Source: Hippopus hippopus (Eukaryota > Mollusca > Bivalvia > Cardiida > Cardiidae). From it: a stretch of 64,000 nucleotides of DNA. The DNA lies in contig OX328101.1 of assembly GCA_946811185.2 (NCBI GenBank), forward strand, positions 34,704,122-34,768,121, in the 5' to 3' direction. The translations under genes and the position numbers were made by a program. Below are positions 12,179 through 23,455 of this stretch, piece after piece. Under the pieces are notes generated by a model. That model did not search any database, had not been told where the DNA came from, and worked only from the letters and a program-made list of their open reading frames with translations. The number at the start of each line of letters is the position of its first letter. Position 1 is the stretch's first letter.

Positions 12179-13862
12179 TATACGCCCGTCGAAGACGGGA
12201 CTTATTATGGGATCACCCGTGGCGGGCGGGCGGGCGGAATGGCGGGCGGCGTCCCCATTCTTTGTCTGGAGCATATCTCCAAAACTATGCTAGCTATGGT
12301 TATGAAATTTCATGGGTGGATAGATCTCATCAAGGCGGAGTGCAGTACACAGGAATCATAACTCTTGCTTCCTTAATTTTTGAGTTATTGCCCTTTGTTG
12401 TTTTTCATACTTGAATTTTGTCCGGAGCATATCTCCAAGACTATACTAGCTAAGGTTATGAAACTTCATGGGTGGATAGATCTTATCAAGGGGGAGTGCA
12501 GTGCACAGGAATCATAACTCTTGCTTACTTAATTTTTGAGTTATTTCCCTTTGTTTATATTCATACTTGAATTTTGTCCAAAGCATATCTTCAAAACTAT
12601 GTTAGCTACGGTTATGAAACTTCATGGGTGGATAGATCTCACTAAGGGGGAGTGCAGTGCAAATGAATCATAACTCTTGCTTGCTTAAATTTTGAGTTAT
12701 TGCCCTTTGTATTTTTTCATACTTGAATTTTGTCCGGAGCATATCTCCAAAACTATACTAGCTATGGTTATCAAATTTCATGGGTTGATAGATTTCATCA
12801 AGGGAGATTGCAGTGCACATGAATAATAAATCTTGCTTGCTTAATTTTTGAGTTATTATACGCCCGTCAAAGACGGGACGTATTATGGGATCACCCATGG
12901 CGGGCGGGCGGGCGGCGTCCAGTTCTTTGTCCGGAGCATAACTTTGTCATCTCCATTCCGATTGACTTGAAACTTGGCCTTTGTGTTTGTTGCAATAATA
13001 CGGAGTGCAGTGCGAAAGAAGCATAACTCTACCTCATGCTGTCTTTGAGTTATTTCCCTTTGATCGTCATTTTTACAGCATTTTCTGCTTGTCCAGAGCA
13101 TAACTTTGTCATCTCCAGTCCGATCGACTTGAAACTTGGCATTTATGTTTGTTGCAATAATACTGAGTGCAGTGCGAAAGAAGCATAACTCTACCTTGTG
13201 CTGTCTTTGAGTTATTTCCCTTTGATCATCATTTTTACAGCATTTTCTGTTTGTCCGGAGCATAATTTTGTCATCTCCAATCCGATTGACTTGAAACTTG
13301 GCATTTGTGTTTGTTGCAATAATACGGAGTGTAGTGCAAAAGAAGCATAACTCTACCTCATGCTGTCTTTGAGTTATTTCCCTTTGATTGTCATTTCTAC
13401 AGCATTTTCTGCTTGTCCGGAATATAACTTTGTCATCTCTAGTCTGAACATCTTCAAATTTGGTATGCATGATTGTTGAAAATTTACGGAGTGCAGTGCA
13501 CAAGAACCATAACTCTTCCTAGCATGAGTTTTGAGTTATTTCCCTTTGATCATTTTTTTTTTACAGCATTTAGGGCTTGTCCGGAATATAACTGTCATCT
13601 CACGTCAGAGTGACTTCAAACTTGGTATGCATGTTTGTTGCAATATTACGGAGTACAGTGCGCAAGAACAATAACTCTACCTAGTACAGATTTTGAGTAA
13701 TTCCACTTTGATCTTCATTTTTACAGTATTTCTTGGTTGTCCGGAACAGAACTTTGTCACCTCAAGTCAAATTGACTTGAGACTTGGTAAACATGTTTGT
13801 TGCACTACCTGCCCTTTACGATTATTATACCCCCTCGACAACTGGCGGTGGGACGGGCGTAT
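12179..13862 (-). repeat. 'tatacgcccgtc' element with ~162-bp units, nested in the 157-bp array
   Basis: Two heads with the same phrase, 'tatacgcccgtc', lie at 12179 and 12856, each followed by a GGCGGGCGG-rich stretch. The second leads into six units in which 'ccggagcata' or its variants fall at 12931, 13093, 13255, 13417, 13581 and 13741 (162, 162, 162, 164, 160 bp). The far end at 13824-13862 ('ttataccccctcgac', 'ggacgggcgtat') is roughly the reverse complement of the head, so the element has inverted ends. Strand is nominal. The 206-residue frame here is explained under rejected items. Confidence 0.75.
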
Positions 13863-14475
13863 CTTGCGACAATTTGCCCCTCTTGTTGAGTTATGCTACA
13901 GACAAAATTTAAGTATGAAAAATAACAAAGGACAATAACTCCTAAAACATGGCACTGAAAGTTATGGTTCTTGTACATTGCACTTTTCCTCAATGTCATC
14001 TATCAACCTGTGAAGTTTCATGTTTATATCTCATGTAGTTTTCAAGTTATGCTCTGGACAAAATTTAAGTAAGATAAATCACAAAGGGCAATAACTCCTA
14101 CATTATGCAATCAGGAATTACGTTTCTTATGCACTGCACTTTTCCTTGATGAGATCGATGCACCTGTGAACTGTCATGCTTACACCTCTTATACCTTTTT
14201 AGTCATGCACCGGACTAAAATTTGAGTATGAAGAATAACAAAGGGCAATAACTCCTAAAATATGCAATCAACAGTTATGGTTCTTGTGCATTGCACTTTT
14301 CCTTGATCAGATCTATCCACCTGTGAAGTTTCATGTTTATATCTCATGTAGTTTTCAAGTTATGCTCTGGACAAGTGTGATTGAAGGATGAACAGAATGA
14401 CGGAATGATGGAAGGACTGAAGGATGGACGGCTACTGTTACCATATCACCTGCCGTCTTTTCAGCAGGGATAAAA
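13863..14475 (+). repeat. ~157-bp array, right part with terminus
   Basis: Continuation of the 11092-12178 array. It ends with a run of 'gaatgatggaaggactga' type sequence and 'tatcacctgccgtcttttca' at 14445-14465. This terminus follows other elements of the class. Confidence 0.7.
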
Positions 14476-15381
14476 ATAAGACCATGAAAGACCTTCGAGT
14501 CTAACTGTCAGGTGGTTTGGAACACATATCTCAACAGAAGTGGCATAAAATATGCAGCAACACAAAATTGAGACCAAATATTGGAGAACAGATATGATAT
14601 AAGAGAACATTGGACAAATCATTTAAGATTTCAAAGATTTGTATGTACTTGATGAAAGCAAAATCTACAGTAAGGTATACAACTATATCATTTGTACAAA
14701 AAACAATTTTGGGGCCTCATATTTAACTAAAATGAGGTCTTGGCATCATGCATTTTTACAGTTGTGTTTGCTATTCTGGTCAATGTGCAAAACCATCAGA
14801 GAAAGTTAAGCTTCAGAACAAAAAATGAACACTAATGAAATGGGCAAAATGCTCTTTCTTGCAGAAGAAAAGTTTTAATTTTTGCTGTGCAAGTTGGTAG
14901 GGTCATTTTAAAAGACTATGAAAAGTTTCATAAAAATTGATATGGGATTTTTCCAAGATATTTCAAATTTCAGGGGGTCAGTATGAATTTCGAACTACCA
15001 ATATGTACAGGGAGTCTTTCAAATGGAAATTGCTTTGCACATGGCACTATCTAAAACCTGGATCAAAGTACCATGCTTACTCTAAGTGACAGCAGGTAAA
15101 TTTCAGGAAATTGGCTATGAAATAAGAGCGCCCTATTGGTGTTTTGCCTGGCCCCCAGATGCGTTAATTAGGTGAAATATGGTGTGCCATTTTCGATCAA
15201 ATGATATTGGTGATACACCTACAGAAATAACCAATAAGAGCTTTCTAACTATTTACCGGTCATTTGTTGGCTGCACTTTATTATTCAAAAGTGTAAATTG
15301 GAGAACAAATTCTATTTATCAAATTTACACCTTACAAAAACAACTCTAGAAGGAACCCTTCAGCACATTTGCTTATCTTAA
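14476..15381. other. Spacer without recognised genes
   Basis: Mixed sequence with no exon I can support. The stretch about 14930-15330 ('aaatggaaattgctttgcac', 'ccaataagagctttctaac') has the look of an old dispersed repeat, but there is only one copy in the window. Confidence 0.35.
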
Positions 15382-15572
15382 CCTTTTACAACCAGGTCCC
15401 AACTTTTAATTACCCTGAAAGAGAAGGCTTATGAAAACGTGGGAAAAATACAAAATGCTTGTAACCAGCATTTTCTCCTTTTCCCACAATGTTTTCTACC
15501 CTAACTTAAATGGAAAAAAATAATACCTTCAATTTTTTTACAGTCCAAAATTTTGCTGTTTGGTAAAGCATT
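15382..15572 (+). mobile_element. TTAA-type hairpin element (family A), diverged
   Basis: Begins immediately after TTAA (15378-15381) with 'ccttttacaaccagg', carries 'gcttgtaaccagcatttt' in the core, and ends near 'tttggtaaagcatta'. Confidence 0.75.
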
Positions 15573-15628
15573 ACACGTGTAAGATACGTAAATTCACAAT
15601 GGCAGTATTATGCTGAATATAAGGGTAG

Positions 15629-15725
15629 ATACAGTGGAACCCCGTTATAATGCTGTCGTCGGGAGCCACACGGTCGACAACAGGGTTATACCCGGGGTTA
15701 AGTATATAACGCTGACACCCCCCTC
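15629..15725 (+). mobile_element. pogo-like terminal inverted repeat, left-type end
   Basis: 'tacagtggaaccccgttata' starts at 15631. The same end occurs in reverse at about 21140-21165. CAGT...CCCCGTTA flanked by TA is typical of pogo/Tigger-type Tc1-mariner DNA transposons. It is followed by a C-rich run at 15717-15736. Confidence 0.55.
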
Positions 15726-16594
15726 GCCCCCCCCCACTACATGCGACCCACCCGCCAAGCATTACCAGAACTATGGCTTTAATTATTAATTAAATTAATT
15801 AATTATCCAGGGTAGTCAAAATAATGAGTTTTAAATTATTTTGGGAGTGTGATTAAGATGATAAGGGCAAAGTATTGCAAATTTATAGCCGTGGAGGTAC
15901 ATCTAGTCCAAATACTTAAGACATAGACATGTTTAAATGTTTAAACATTTACTTATCGGACATTAAACAATTTAGATTCTTTTGCACGTAACGTCTAAAC
16001 AATTCCCAAATAGTTTCTATTACAAAATCTGGTCATTCAAACAATGTTACAACTACGTAAAAGAATTTATTTCACCTTTAGGACCATTTTTATTTGAAAT
16101 TATTCAGCCGCTGTTTTGCTGAAGTACAGCCAGGTTCATTCCGAAATTAAATAAAACACTATCATGTAGGATTGCAGACAGTGCCGCTGCCATAGTTTTC
16201 AATCATGCTGACAATTGCATAACAAACCCTGATTGACTATGACTAACTAAATCTCTTTCAATAATCAAACCAGACAAGACCCCAGTACATGATGAAAGTC
16301 AAAATGAAAAACAATGTGCGGCAGGGTCTAAACCATATCTAATATAGATCCTGTGTGGACGGGTTTTCAATCTTGAAATATATGGGTCCTAAGTATGTTC
16401 TTACCATTTTTAGGCAAAACAGAAGTAGCTTTCTACGAATACGATTTCGGTCATAGTTCACCTGCGGATGGTATAGATCAAAGATCAGACTGCACGTTCT
16501 TAAAAGTCTGATATTTATCTACACCGTCCGCAAAGACTTGAACCCTTTACCACACTTTAATGACCTTGAGAAAGAAAGCTTTTGAAAAGCATGT
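15726..16594. other. Spacer with a family D hairpin fragment
   Basis: No gene recognised. The stretch 16430-16540 contains 'gatcaaagatcagactgcac' and 'tctacaccgtccgcaaa', a piece of the family D element described at 39289-39491. Confidence 0.4.
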
Positions 16595-17130
16595 AGAAAC
16601 AAGAAGGCCAAGATGGCCCTGGATCGCTCGCCTGAATTTTTGAGAGGACCATAACCAACTTTTTTTAAAGTATTGAAATTTTGGAAACAAATCATTATTT
16701 TGCCAAGCAATTATGAAAAGGTCACCTCTAAAAATCATTTCAAAATCTGTCACCACCCCTACAGTCATCACCACAGCCATGTTTTTGACGAATCAGAATT
16801 CTGCAAATAAATCTTCGGATAGGTCACCCAAAGACCATTTCTTGAACAATAGCACATGCCCGATAGTAGCAAAAAATATTAAGTTGAACAAGAGCACCTC
16901 ATGAGGGTGCCAATGATTGGTGATTGGCTGTTGGTTGCTGGATAGTAAGTTAAAATTCCAAGTCGCAAAAGGGGCATAATTTGGACAAAACAATTTTGGA
17001 GTTACCTGCCCTTGTTGTATGGCTTGCTTTTTTACTAGTGAACAATTATTCCGAGTTTCAAGTACATGTGTTGAGTGGAAGCTGAGATATAACAAAATGT
17101 CAAAGTTTTTGCACAACCACAATCAACGCA
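16595..17130 (+). mobile_element. Two short array-type element heads
   Basis: At 16600-16625 'aaggccaagatggccctgg' is the diverged palindromic head of the array family, followed by part of a 325-type unit. At 16886 a second head begins, 'aacaagagcacctcatgagg', with CCTCATGAGG as a perfect palindrome. Confidence 0.55.
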
Positions 17131-17189
17131 GATGACGACAACTGGGCTATGTCAATACCTTGATGTTTTCTTTGAAAATAACTAAGCTA

Positions 17190-19468
17190 AATAAGGGGTA
17201 TAATATAAGGATCATTTCTGTGAAATAACTTCAAAATCTGACCAGTGGTTTCAGAGAAGAAAAATTTTTCATAATTTCTTCATATCCGTATAGTGCAAAT
17301 AGCCACCACCCACAACAGCCATGTTTCTTGACGGATCAAAATTTCGCGAACAAAATGTCAAAAGGGGCACCCAAGGAACATTTCTGTGAAATTATTTCAA
17401 AATCTGACAAGTGGTTTAAATGAAGAAGAATTTCAAAGAATTTCTTTGAAGTCCAAACAGTGCAAAGACGCCCCCCGGACCCTCGCCATGTTTTTCGACA
17501 GACCAGAATTTTGTGAACAAATTTTGAAAAGGGTCATCCAAGGAATATATCTGTGAAATTATTTCAGAATCTGACCAGGAGTTTCAGAGGAGAAGATTTT
17601 TAAAGGGTTTCTTGGAAAATTCCATTTGGTTGCCATGGCAACCAGAGTTTTTGATGGAATCATATTTTGTGAAGTTTTTAAAGAGGACCTCCCAAGGAAC
17701 ATTCCAGCCAAGTTTGGTCCAAATTGGCCCAGTGGTTAAGGAGGAGAAGACATTTAAAGAATTGTTGACACTGCTGGACACAGAGAGACCCCCCCCCACC
17801 ACCCCGGCCATGTTTTTTGACGAATCAAAATTTCGCGAACAAACTTTTAAAAGGGTTACCCAAGGAACATATCTGTGAAATTTTTTTCAAAATCTGACCA
17901 GCTGTTTCAGAGGAGAAGATTTTTAAAGGGTTTCTTGGAAAATTCCATTTGGTTGCCATGGCAACCAGAGTTTTTGATGGAATCAAATTCTGTGAACACA
18001 TTTTAAAGAGGACTTCCCAAGGAACATTCCAGCCAAGTTTGGTCCAAATTGGCCAAGTGGTTTAGGAGGAGAAGATGTTTAAAGAATTGTTGATACCGCT
18101 GGACGCAAAGAGCCCCCCCCATCACCACAGCCATGTTTTTCGAAGGATCAAAATTTCGCGAACAAGTTTTGAAAAGGGTCACCCAAGGAACATATCTGTG
18201 AAATTATTTCAAAATCTGACCAGCGGTTTCAGAGGAGAAGATTTTTAAAGGGTTTCTTAAGAAAATTCCATTTGGTTGCCATGGCAACAAGAGTTTTTGA
18301 TGGAATCAAATTTTGCGAACAATTTTTTTTAAAGAGGACCTCCTAAGGAACATTCCAGCCAAGTTTGGTCCAAATTGGCCCAGTGGTTTAGGAGGAGAAT
18401 ATATTAAAAGAATTGTTGACACCGCTGGACGCAAAGAGCCCCCCCCCCCACCACCACAGCCATGTTTTTCGAAGGATCAAAATTTCACGAACAGTTTTTG
18501 AAAAGGGTCACCCAAGGAACATATCTGTGAAATTATATCAAAATCTGACCAGCAGTTTCAGAGGAGAAGATTTATAAAGAATTTCTTGGAAAATTCCATT
18601 TGGTTGCCATGGCAACCAGAATTTTTGATGGAATCAAATTTTGTGAACAAATTTTAAAGAGGACTTCCCAAGGAACATTCCAGCCAAGTTTGGTCCAAAT
18701 TGGCCCAGTGGTTTAGGAGGAGAATATGTTTAAAGAATTGTTAACACCGCTGGATGCAAAGAGACCCTCCCCAACCACAGCCATGTTTTTCGACAGATCA
18801 AAATTTCGCGAACAAATTTTGGAAAGGGTCACCCAAGGAATATATCTGTGAAATTATTTCAAAATCTGACCAGCGGTTTCAGGGACGAAGATTTTTAAAG
18901 GGTTTCTTAAGAAAATTCCATTTGGTTGCCATGGCAACCAGAGTTTTTGATGGAATCAAACTTTGTGAACATTTTTTTAAAGAGGACCTCCCAAGGAACA
19001 TTCCAGCCAAGTTTGGTCCAAATTGGCCCAGTGGTATAGGAGGAGAAGATGTTTAAAGAATTGTTGACACCGCTGGACGCAAAGAGCCCCCCCCCACCAC
19101 CACCACTACAGCCATGTTTTTCGACGGATCAAAATTTCACGAACAATTTTTGAAAAGGGTCACCCAAGGAACATATCTGTGAAATTATATCAAAATCTGA
19201 CCAGCGGTTTCAGAGGAGAAGATTTATAAAGAATTTCTTGGAAAATTCCATTTGGTTGCATTGGCAACCAGAGTTTTTGATGGAATCAAATTTTGTGAAG
19301 AAGTTTTAAAGAAGACCTCCCAAGGAACATTCCAGCCAAGTTTGGTTCAAATCGGCCAAGCGGTTTCGTCGGAGAAGATGTTTAAAAAGTTGCTGATGCC
19401 GCACGACGGACACAGCATGATCCTAAAAGCTCCCCTTGAGCATGTTGTGCTAAGGTGAGCTAAAAAGG
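17190..19468 (+). repeat. Tandem array of ~325-bp units
   Basis: At least five full units plus partial ones. 'gccatgttttt' falls near 17807, 18131, 18460, 18780 and 19112, that is about every 320-332 bp. Each unit has two related halves ('aagggtcacccaaggaac' and 'cctcccaaggaacattccag') joined by GGTTGCCATGGCAACC, a perfect palindrome, so it looks like a dimer of an older unit of about 160 bp. Poly-C tracts of varied length ('gagcccccc') occur once per unit. Ends at 19425-19468 with the 'cccttgagcatgttgtgct' terminus and 'gagctaaaaa'. Confidence 0.9.
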
Positions 19469-19615
19469 AGAAAATTCTGGAAACCAGCATTTCCTCCTTT
19501 CACCACATTGTTTGTACCCTTCGATGAACGGATTTCAAATTTGGCTCAATTTTTTTCATCGTCTGCAAATGCTTTAAATTTGGACATGTCTAAAATTTTG
19601 TAGTTTGGTAAAGAG
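19469..19615 (+). mobile_element. Family A hairpin element, 5'-truncated
   Basis: Only the core ('ggaaaccagcatttcctcc') and the 3' end remain, finishing at 'tttggtaaagag' before TTAA (19616-19619). The 325-bp array element directly abuts it on the left, suggesting that the array inserted into or deleted the left half. Confidence 0.7.
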
Positions 19616-21190
19616 TTAAAAAATGTCATCCTGCCATGGGCAGTGAATGATTAAATACGACCATAAACATTTAATTTTCCATCTGTAAAGATTTCACACC
19701 AGTCATGTATCCACACAATTAATGTTTGCAGTAAAGTTTGCATTAGGGGGTACATGTATGACGTAACACGCCAATAATTGAAAGTGAGAGGGTATTACTG
19801 CAAGTGTTTGTCGTACACACAACTGTTTTGCCGAAGAATTTACACCTGGTTATGGGCTGACCTCCAATCAAAACTAAACGATCACGCAATAAGCCAGTAT
19901 CTTGCCTGCCTTACATGATCTGATACAGCCCTTTTGCGTGTCATAATGATTATTGCTAGAACACCCCAGTCGTGTCACATGTATATTGTGTAGTCGGTAG
20001 AAAGAGAGTCATTCAACTATTTTCTGAAAATTTTGTTGTGACGAAGGTAAAAAAAATGCATGATTTGATGCTAAAGTTAAATGGAATAGCAATGGATGAA
20101 TAAAGAAGAGAAACAACAAGGTTTAGTATTCAACAATGCTTTATTTTTGTAATCAAGGGGACAACACAGGGCTTCAGCCATTTCCCTCTAAGGAACGACT
20201 TTTGATGCTTCTGCATTTAGAAAACGATGTGAAAAATGGCAAAACTGCTTACATATCATCGAAAAGTTGGGAAAGATTTAACCCTTACGCTTCTTTTAGG
20301 ACTTTAGTTGCTGTAGCGGCCTCTGTAGATCAAGATCAGACTGTAGACTAAATGTCTTGTCTGATCTCAGATAGTAATTTTCTTGGTCCGCTGTGAAGAG
20401 GTATTTCTTACATAAAAAAAATAACTCAGTGTCTCATTTTGTGTGTGTGTGTAATTTCAAGACTGAGAATTACTGTTGGTTGACTCAACTCTCGAAGGTT
20501 TCATCTACATGGCGGTTTTACACACGATGTACAATTGTGCATTCACCATGCAGCCGATCATCCTATCTGGAATATTTTCCAAAAATTAAAAGTCAGATGT
20601 TTTGGAAAATATATTTTTCAGCCAGTCCAAGTATTTATTATTCCTTAATATTCGGACTATCTGGAGTTAGGACTTGACATAAAATATTTTTTAACAATAA
20701 TTTAACGTGTCTGAACATTAGGGTGTCCGAATACATTGGCGAGTTACGGAACATTCTATATCGCCGTTAACGATCTATAAACAGACATATTGATGTAAAG
20801 TCTGTCTAATGTAAGACTGTGTATTTTATGCAAAGACAATTATGGGATGAAGTCCTTTTGTTACCTACTGGGCGTGTATTTGTCAAACAAAGCAATTGTG
20901 CACAGCCATTAGGTGATAAAAGTAATCAACTAGGTAAAGGTGTGAAAAATTGTCACATTATGTGCACAGTATGGGTTTTACATCAGTATTTGGTCGATAG
21001 GTGGTTTTGTTTTTTACATTGAAGATTCTTATCGGAGTAACGATGGATTCGGATCAGACTCGAAAATGGTCAACCCCGGGAAATTTTGGGAGCCATAGGA
21101 CACCCGCGTTATAATAGGGTCAGCGTTTTAGCGAAGTTCATTCTAACGGGGTTCTACTGTATGTGATAAATATTAAGACAAATTACCATT
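19616..21190. other. Spacer without recognised genes
   Basis: No supported exon. Contains a family D fragment at 20320-20370 ('gatcaagatcagactgtag') and a pogo-like end, reversed, at about 21040-21165 ('ccgcgttataatagggtc', 'aacggggttctactgta'). Confidence 0.4.
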
Positions 21191-21330
21191 TAACACTTTA
21201 CCAAACAAGCCCGAATTTTAACCCTTTATCACACAAGTTTTAACGAGTCTGAGATAGAAGACATTTAATTTGTCGTCTGCAAAAGCTTTGAATTTGAACT
21301 TATCTAAAACTTTTGTCATTTTGGCAAGAG
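21191..21330 (+). mobile_element. Two merged family A ends, core deleted
   Basis: Two successive TTAA starts ('ttaacactttaccaaacaag' and 'ttaaccctttatcacacaag') followed directly by the 3' portion ('tcgtctgcaaaagctttgaa'). The palindromic core is missing. Confidence 0.6.
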
Positions 21331-21334
21331 TTAA

Positions 21335-21552
21335 CTCTTTACCAAAGGACAAAGTTTCAGACTAGTCCAAATTAAAAGCATTTACAAAAGACAAACTAAA
21401 CATGACTCAAAAATTGAAATTCATTTTGGGAAGGTTAGAAAAACATGGTGGGTAAAGGAGAAAATAACCAGCATGTTCTCCTTTACCCACAATGTTTTCA
21501 AAAGTCTTCTCTATCAGGGTTGTTAGAAGTCGGAATTGTGCGGTAAAGAGTT
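21335..21552 (-). mobile_element. Family A hairpin element
   Basis: Reverse orientation: begins 'ctctttaccaaaggac' after TTAA, core 'gagaaaataaccagcatgtt', ends 'gtgcggtaaagag'. Lies in the intron just downstream of the NHR exon at 21575 on the minus strand. Confidence 0.75.
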
Positions 21553-21574
21553 ATACAGTCTGCACAGTACTAAC

Positions 21575-21661
21575 CTTTGGTATATTAGAAGCTGCCACAC
21601 GAAGGTTTTCTCCATTCAAATAGACATCTTGACATCTTCTTATTCCTAGTGTATTCCCAAC
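21575..21661 (-). CDS. Neuralized (NHR) domain gene, exon encoding the end of the NHR domain
   Basis: On the minus strand an 87-nt exon (29 codons, phase 0 in and out) lies between acceptor TTGTAG and donor AAAG/GTTAGT. It encodes VGNTLGIRRC, DVYLNGENL and RVAASNIPK. In Neuralized repeats the sheet 'GDxVGVxR...G..H.YVNG.DQG.AA.NIP' occupies this place, and the match of VG, the R, the YLNG and the AASNIP run is clear. It joins the exon at 23455-23091 in phase 0, placing ...RGDF directly before VGNTLG, as in the family. The domain normally ends with a further strand (V-DLYG type), which should be on the next exon and was not found. Function by family: a protein-interaction domain found in E3 ubiquitin ligases of the Neuralized group and in NEURL4-like centrosomal proteins. 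Confidence 0.8.
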
Positions 21662-22016
21662 CTACAATACAAGAAATAAGATTTCAAACATACTCAATAT
21701 TTCTTTATGAAAAATACCTTATTTACACCTCTGCTGCACTGTTTTCATCCATCTTAAAAACAACACTCACAAAAAAATAACTTAGTTATAGCTCAAAAGA
21801 CAAAATTGTCTAGTCAAGGTAGGAAACATGATTGGAAAAGGAAAGTAAATGTTAGTTACCTACATTTTCACTTTTTCATACAATGTTTTCAAAAACATAT
21901 TTCCTCTGGGTGGTCAAAACATAGGATCTCTGTGTAAAAGCTTGTTAGTATAATGTCCAGTCTATAGAAGAGTCTATAAATGGCATACTGAAGAACAACC
22001 CTCAGAATAACATTAA

Positions 22017-22237
22017 CCCTTTACCATACAATCCTGAGTTTAAACAACCTCGAAAAATATGTATTTTAAAAATATTGTGGTAAAAGGAGAAAATGCTGGT
22101 AACCAGCATTTTCTCCTTTTTCCACAATGTTTTCTACTCTATCAAAGGTATCTCCCATTATTTGAGCTACAGTTAAATTTGTCGTCTGCAAGTGCTTTCA
22201 ATTTGGGCATGTCTCCAATTTGTTATGTGATAAAGAG
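22017..22237 (+). mobile_element. Family A hairpin element in NHR gene intron
   Basis: TTAA (22013-22016) then 'ccctttaccatacaatcctg', core 'aaaatgctggtaaccagcat', and 'gtgataaagag' before TTAA (22238-22241). Intact ends and a near-perfect core. Confidence 0.85.
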
Positions 22238-22285
22238 TTAAAACCCTCAAAAAAACATTGAAATTATTATCTAGTGCAATGTTAA

Positions 22286-22471
22286 CTCTTTACCAAACCA
22301 AAAAATTTCAGACACTTTAAAATTGAAAGCATTTGCAGACGACAGATTTGAACATATTACAAATGAGCTGAAGTTCTCTGATAGGGTAGAAAACACGAGA
22401 AAAAGAGAAAATGCTGGTTACCACCATTTTCTCCCTTTCACACATTATTTTTAAATTCCCTCTTTTCCAGG
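22286..22471 (-). mobile_element. Family A hairpin element, truncated by a SINE
   Basis: Reverse copy starting after TTAA (22282-22285) with 'ctctttaccaaacc', core 'gaaaatgctggttaccacc'. The expected final ~40 bp is missing where the SINE begins. Confidence 0.7.
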
Positions 22472-22485
22472 TTCATTTACTTAAT

Positions 22486-22768
22486 GGATTGATTGTATGG
22501 TTTTCAACATTATTTCTGTTATATCGTGGTGGCCAGTGCACCTATTCGTGCTTTCCTTGAGTTTCTGTTACCAGTACTCCGCACAAGCCACTCGCTACTT
22601 TCCCACATAACCATGATCAAATCAGTGGTAAGTGTTGAGAGAGGAATGTATCCTGTCACAATGACTATCATCAATCCTCAGGAAAAGAAAATTGGTCGGG
22701 CCCAGGATCAAACCAGGGACCTCTCGTTCATAAGTCCTGTATGCTACCGGGGCTCTGCAGGTTAATTT
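22486..22768 (-). mobile_element. tRNA-derived SINE, reversed
   Basis: Same family as 8090-8398, in reverse: tail 'gattgattgtatggttttca' at the left, tRNA-like head 'tgctaccggggctc' at the right. The apparent 90-residue frame across it is a chance frame in the SINE. Confidence 0.8.
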
Positions 22769-23090
22769 AAACTCGGGAATTTGTGTTAAAGGATTAAATG
22801 ATAACCCCCCCCCATCAGTCTTTCAACTCTTTCACTGTCAAATATTATATAAATGTCATTACTTGAAATCAAATAGAGAAAGGAGTATATCCATAATCAA
22901 AATATCTGATCTGTGCAGTCTGATCTTGATCTACATCATCCACAAAAAGCTACAGGGGATTTTGATCTTGAAACAAGACCATCCACAGAAGCAACAAATG
23001 TTGCAAATGTTGGTGAAAGGGTTCAACTCTCTGTCAACTAAGTTATAATAACATTGATAATGATATGATAATAAGACACAATATCAATAC

Positions 23091-23455
23091 AAAATCACCT
23101 CTTTTCTTTTTGATGATGTTCCATAGATCTCTGATGGTAACTCCATATTTTTTAACTTCTGATTCCATAACAAAATTAATCCATGTGGGTTTTGTTGTAA
23201 GTTCTACAGAGGACAGAGGACTAATTGCTGAAGGTGTCGAGTCTAAAATAGCCATCGATGTCAGCCCAATGCACAGGGAACCAGACTGAAGTTTCATTTT
23301 TTTTTCGATGTTTATTTCGAAGAGTTCATCTTTTCTGAGAGGATCTGATCTAAACACAATTTCTTGAATGAAGTTCTGCACACAAGTTACCATTGATCTA
23401 TCTGTAGCTATCTGTATGTCTTTACCACAGCACTGACTTAACTTGTGTGTGATGT
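23091..23455 (-). CDS. Neuralized (NHR) domain gene, main NHR exon
   Basis: A 365-nt minus-strand exon between acceptor TTTCAG and donor TTTT/GTATTG, entering in phase 1 and leaving in phase 0 (121 full codons). Early residues HKLSQCCGKDIQIA and QEIVFRSDPLRKDELFEINI match the NHR opening (FH..CG.NI, then IVFS..PL..GE.FEV.I). 'KLQSGSLCIGLTS' matches WSGSIEIGVTT, 'KPTWINFVMES' matches GTWIMSG, and 'YGVTIRDLWNIIKKKRGDF' matches the YG..LD.L..GD run. A rival donor 14 nt earlier (AGAG/GTGATT) gives a stop in the next exon, so the GTATTG donor is preferred. The usual W of the WSGS motif is replaced (LQSGS). The upstream exon giving the first base of the D codon was not identified. Confidence 0.82.

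Noticed and set aside
12883..13503. 206-residue minus-strand open frame
   Set aside because: It lies wholly in 162-bp tandem units. The peptide repeats every 54 residues because 162 is divisible by 3.
22493..22765. 90-residue plus-strand frame
   Set aside because: It covers a reversed SINE almost end to end.
23076..23090. Rival reading of the NHR exon with donor AGAG/GTGATT
   Set aside because: It would put the next exon into a frame with a stop, and would lose the RGDF-VG family match.
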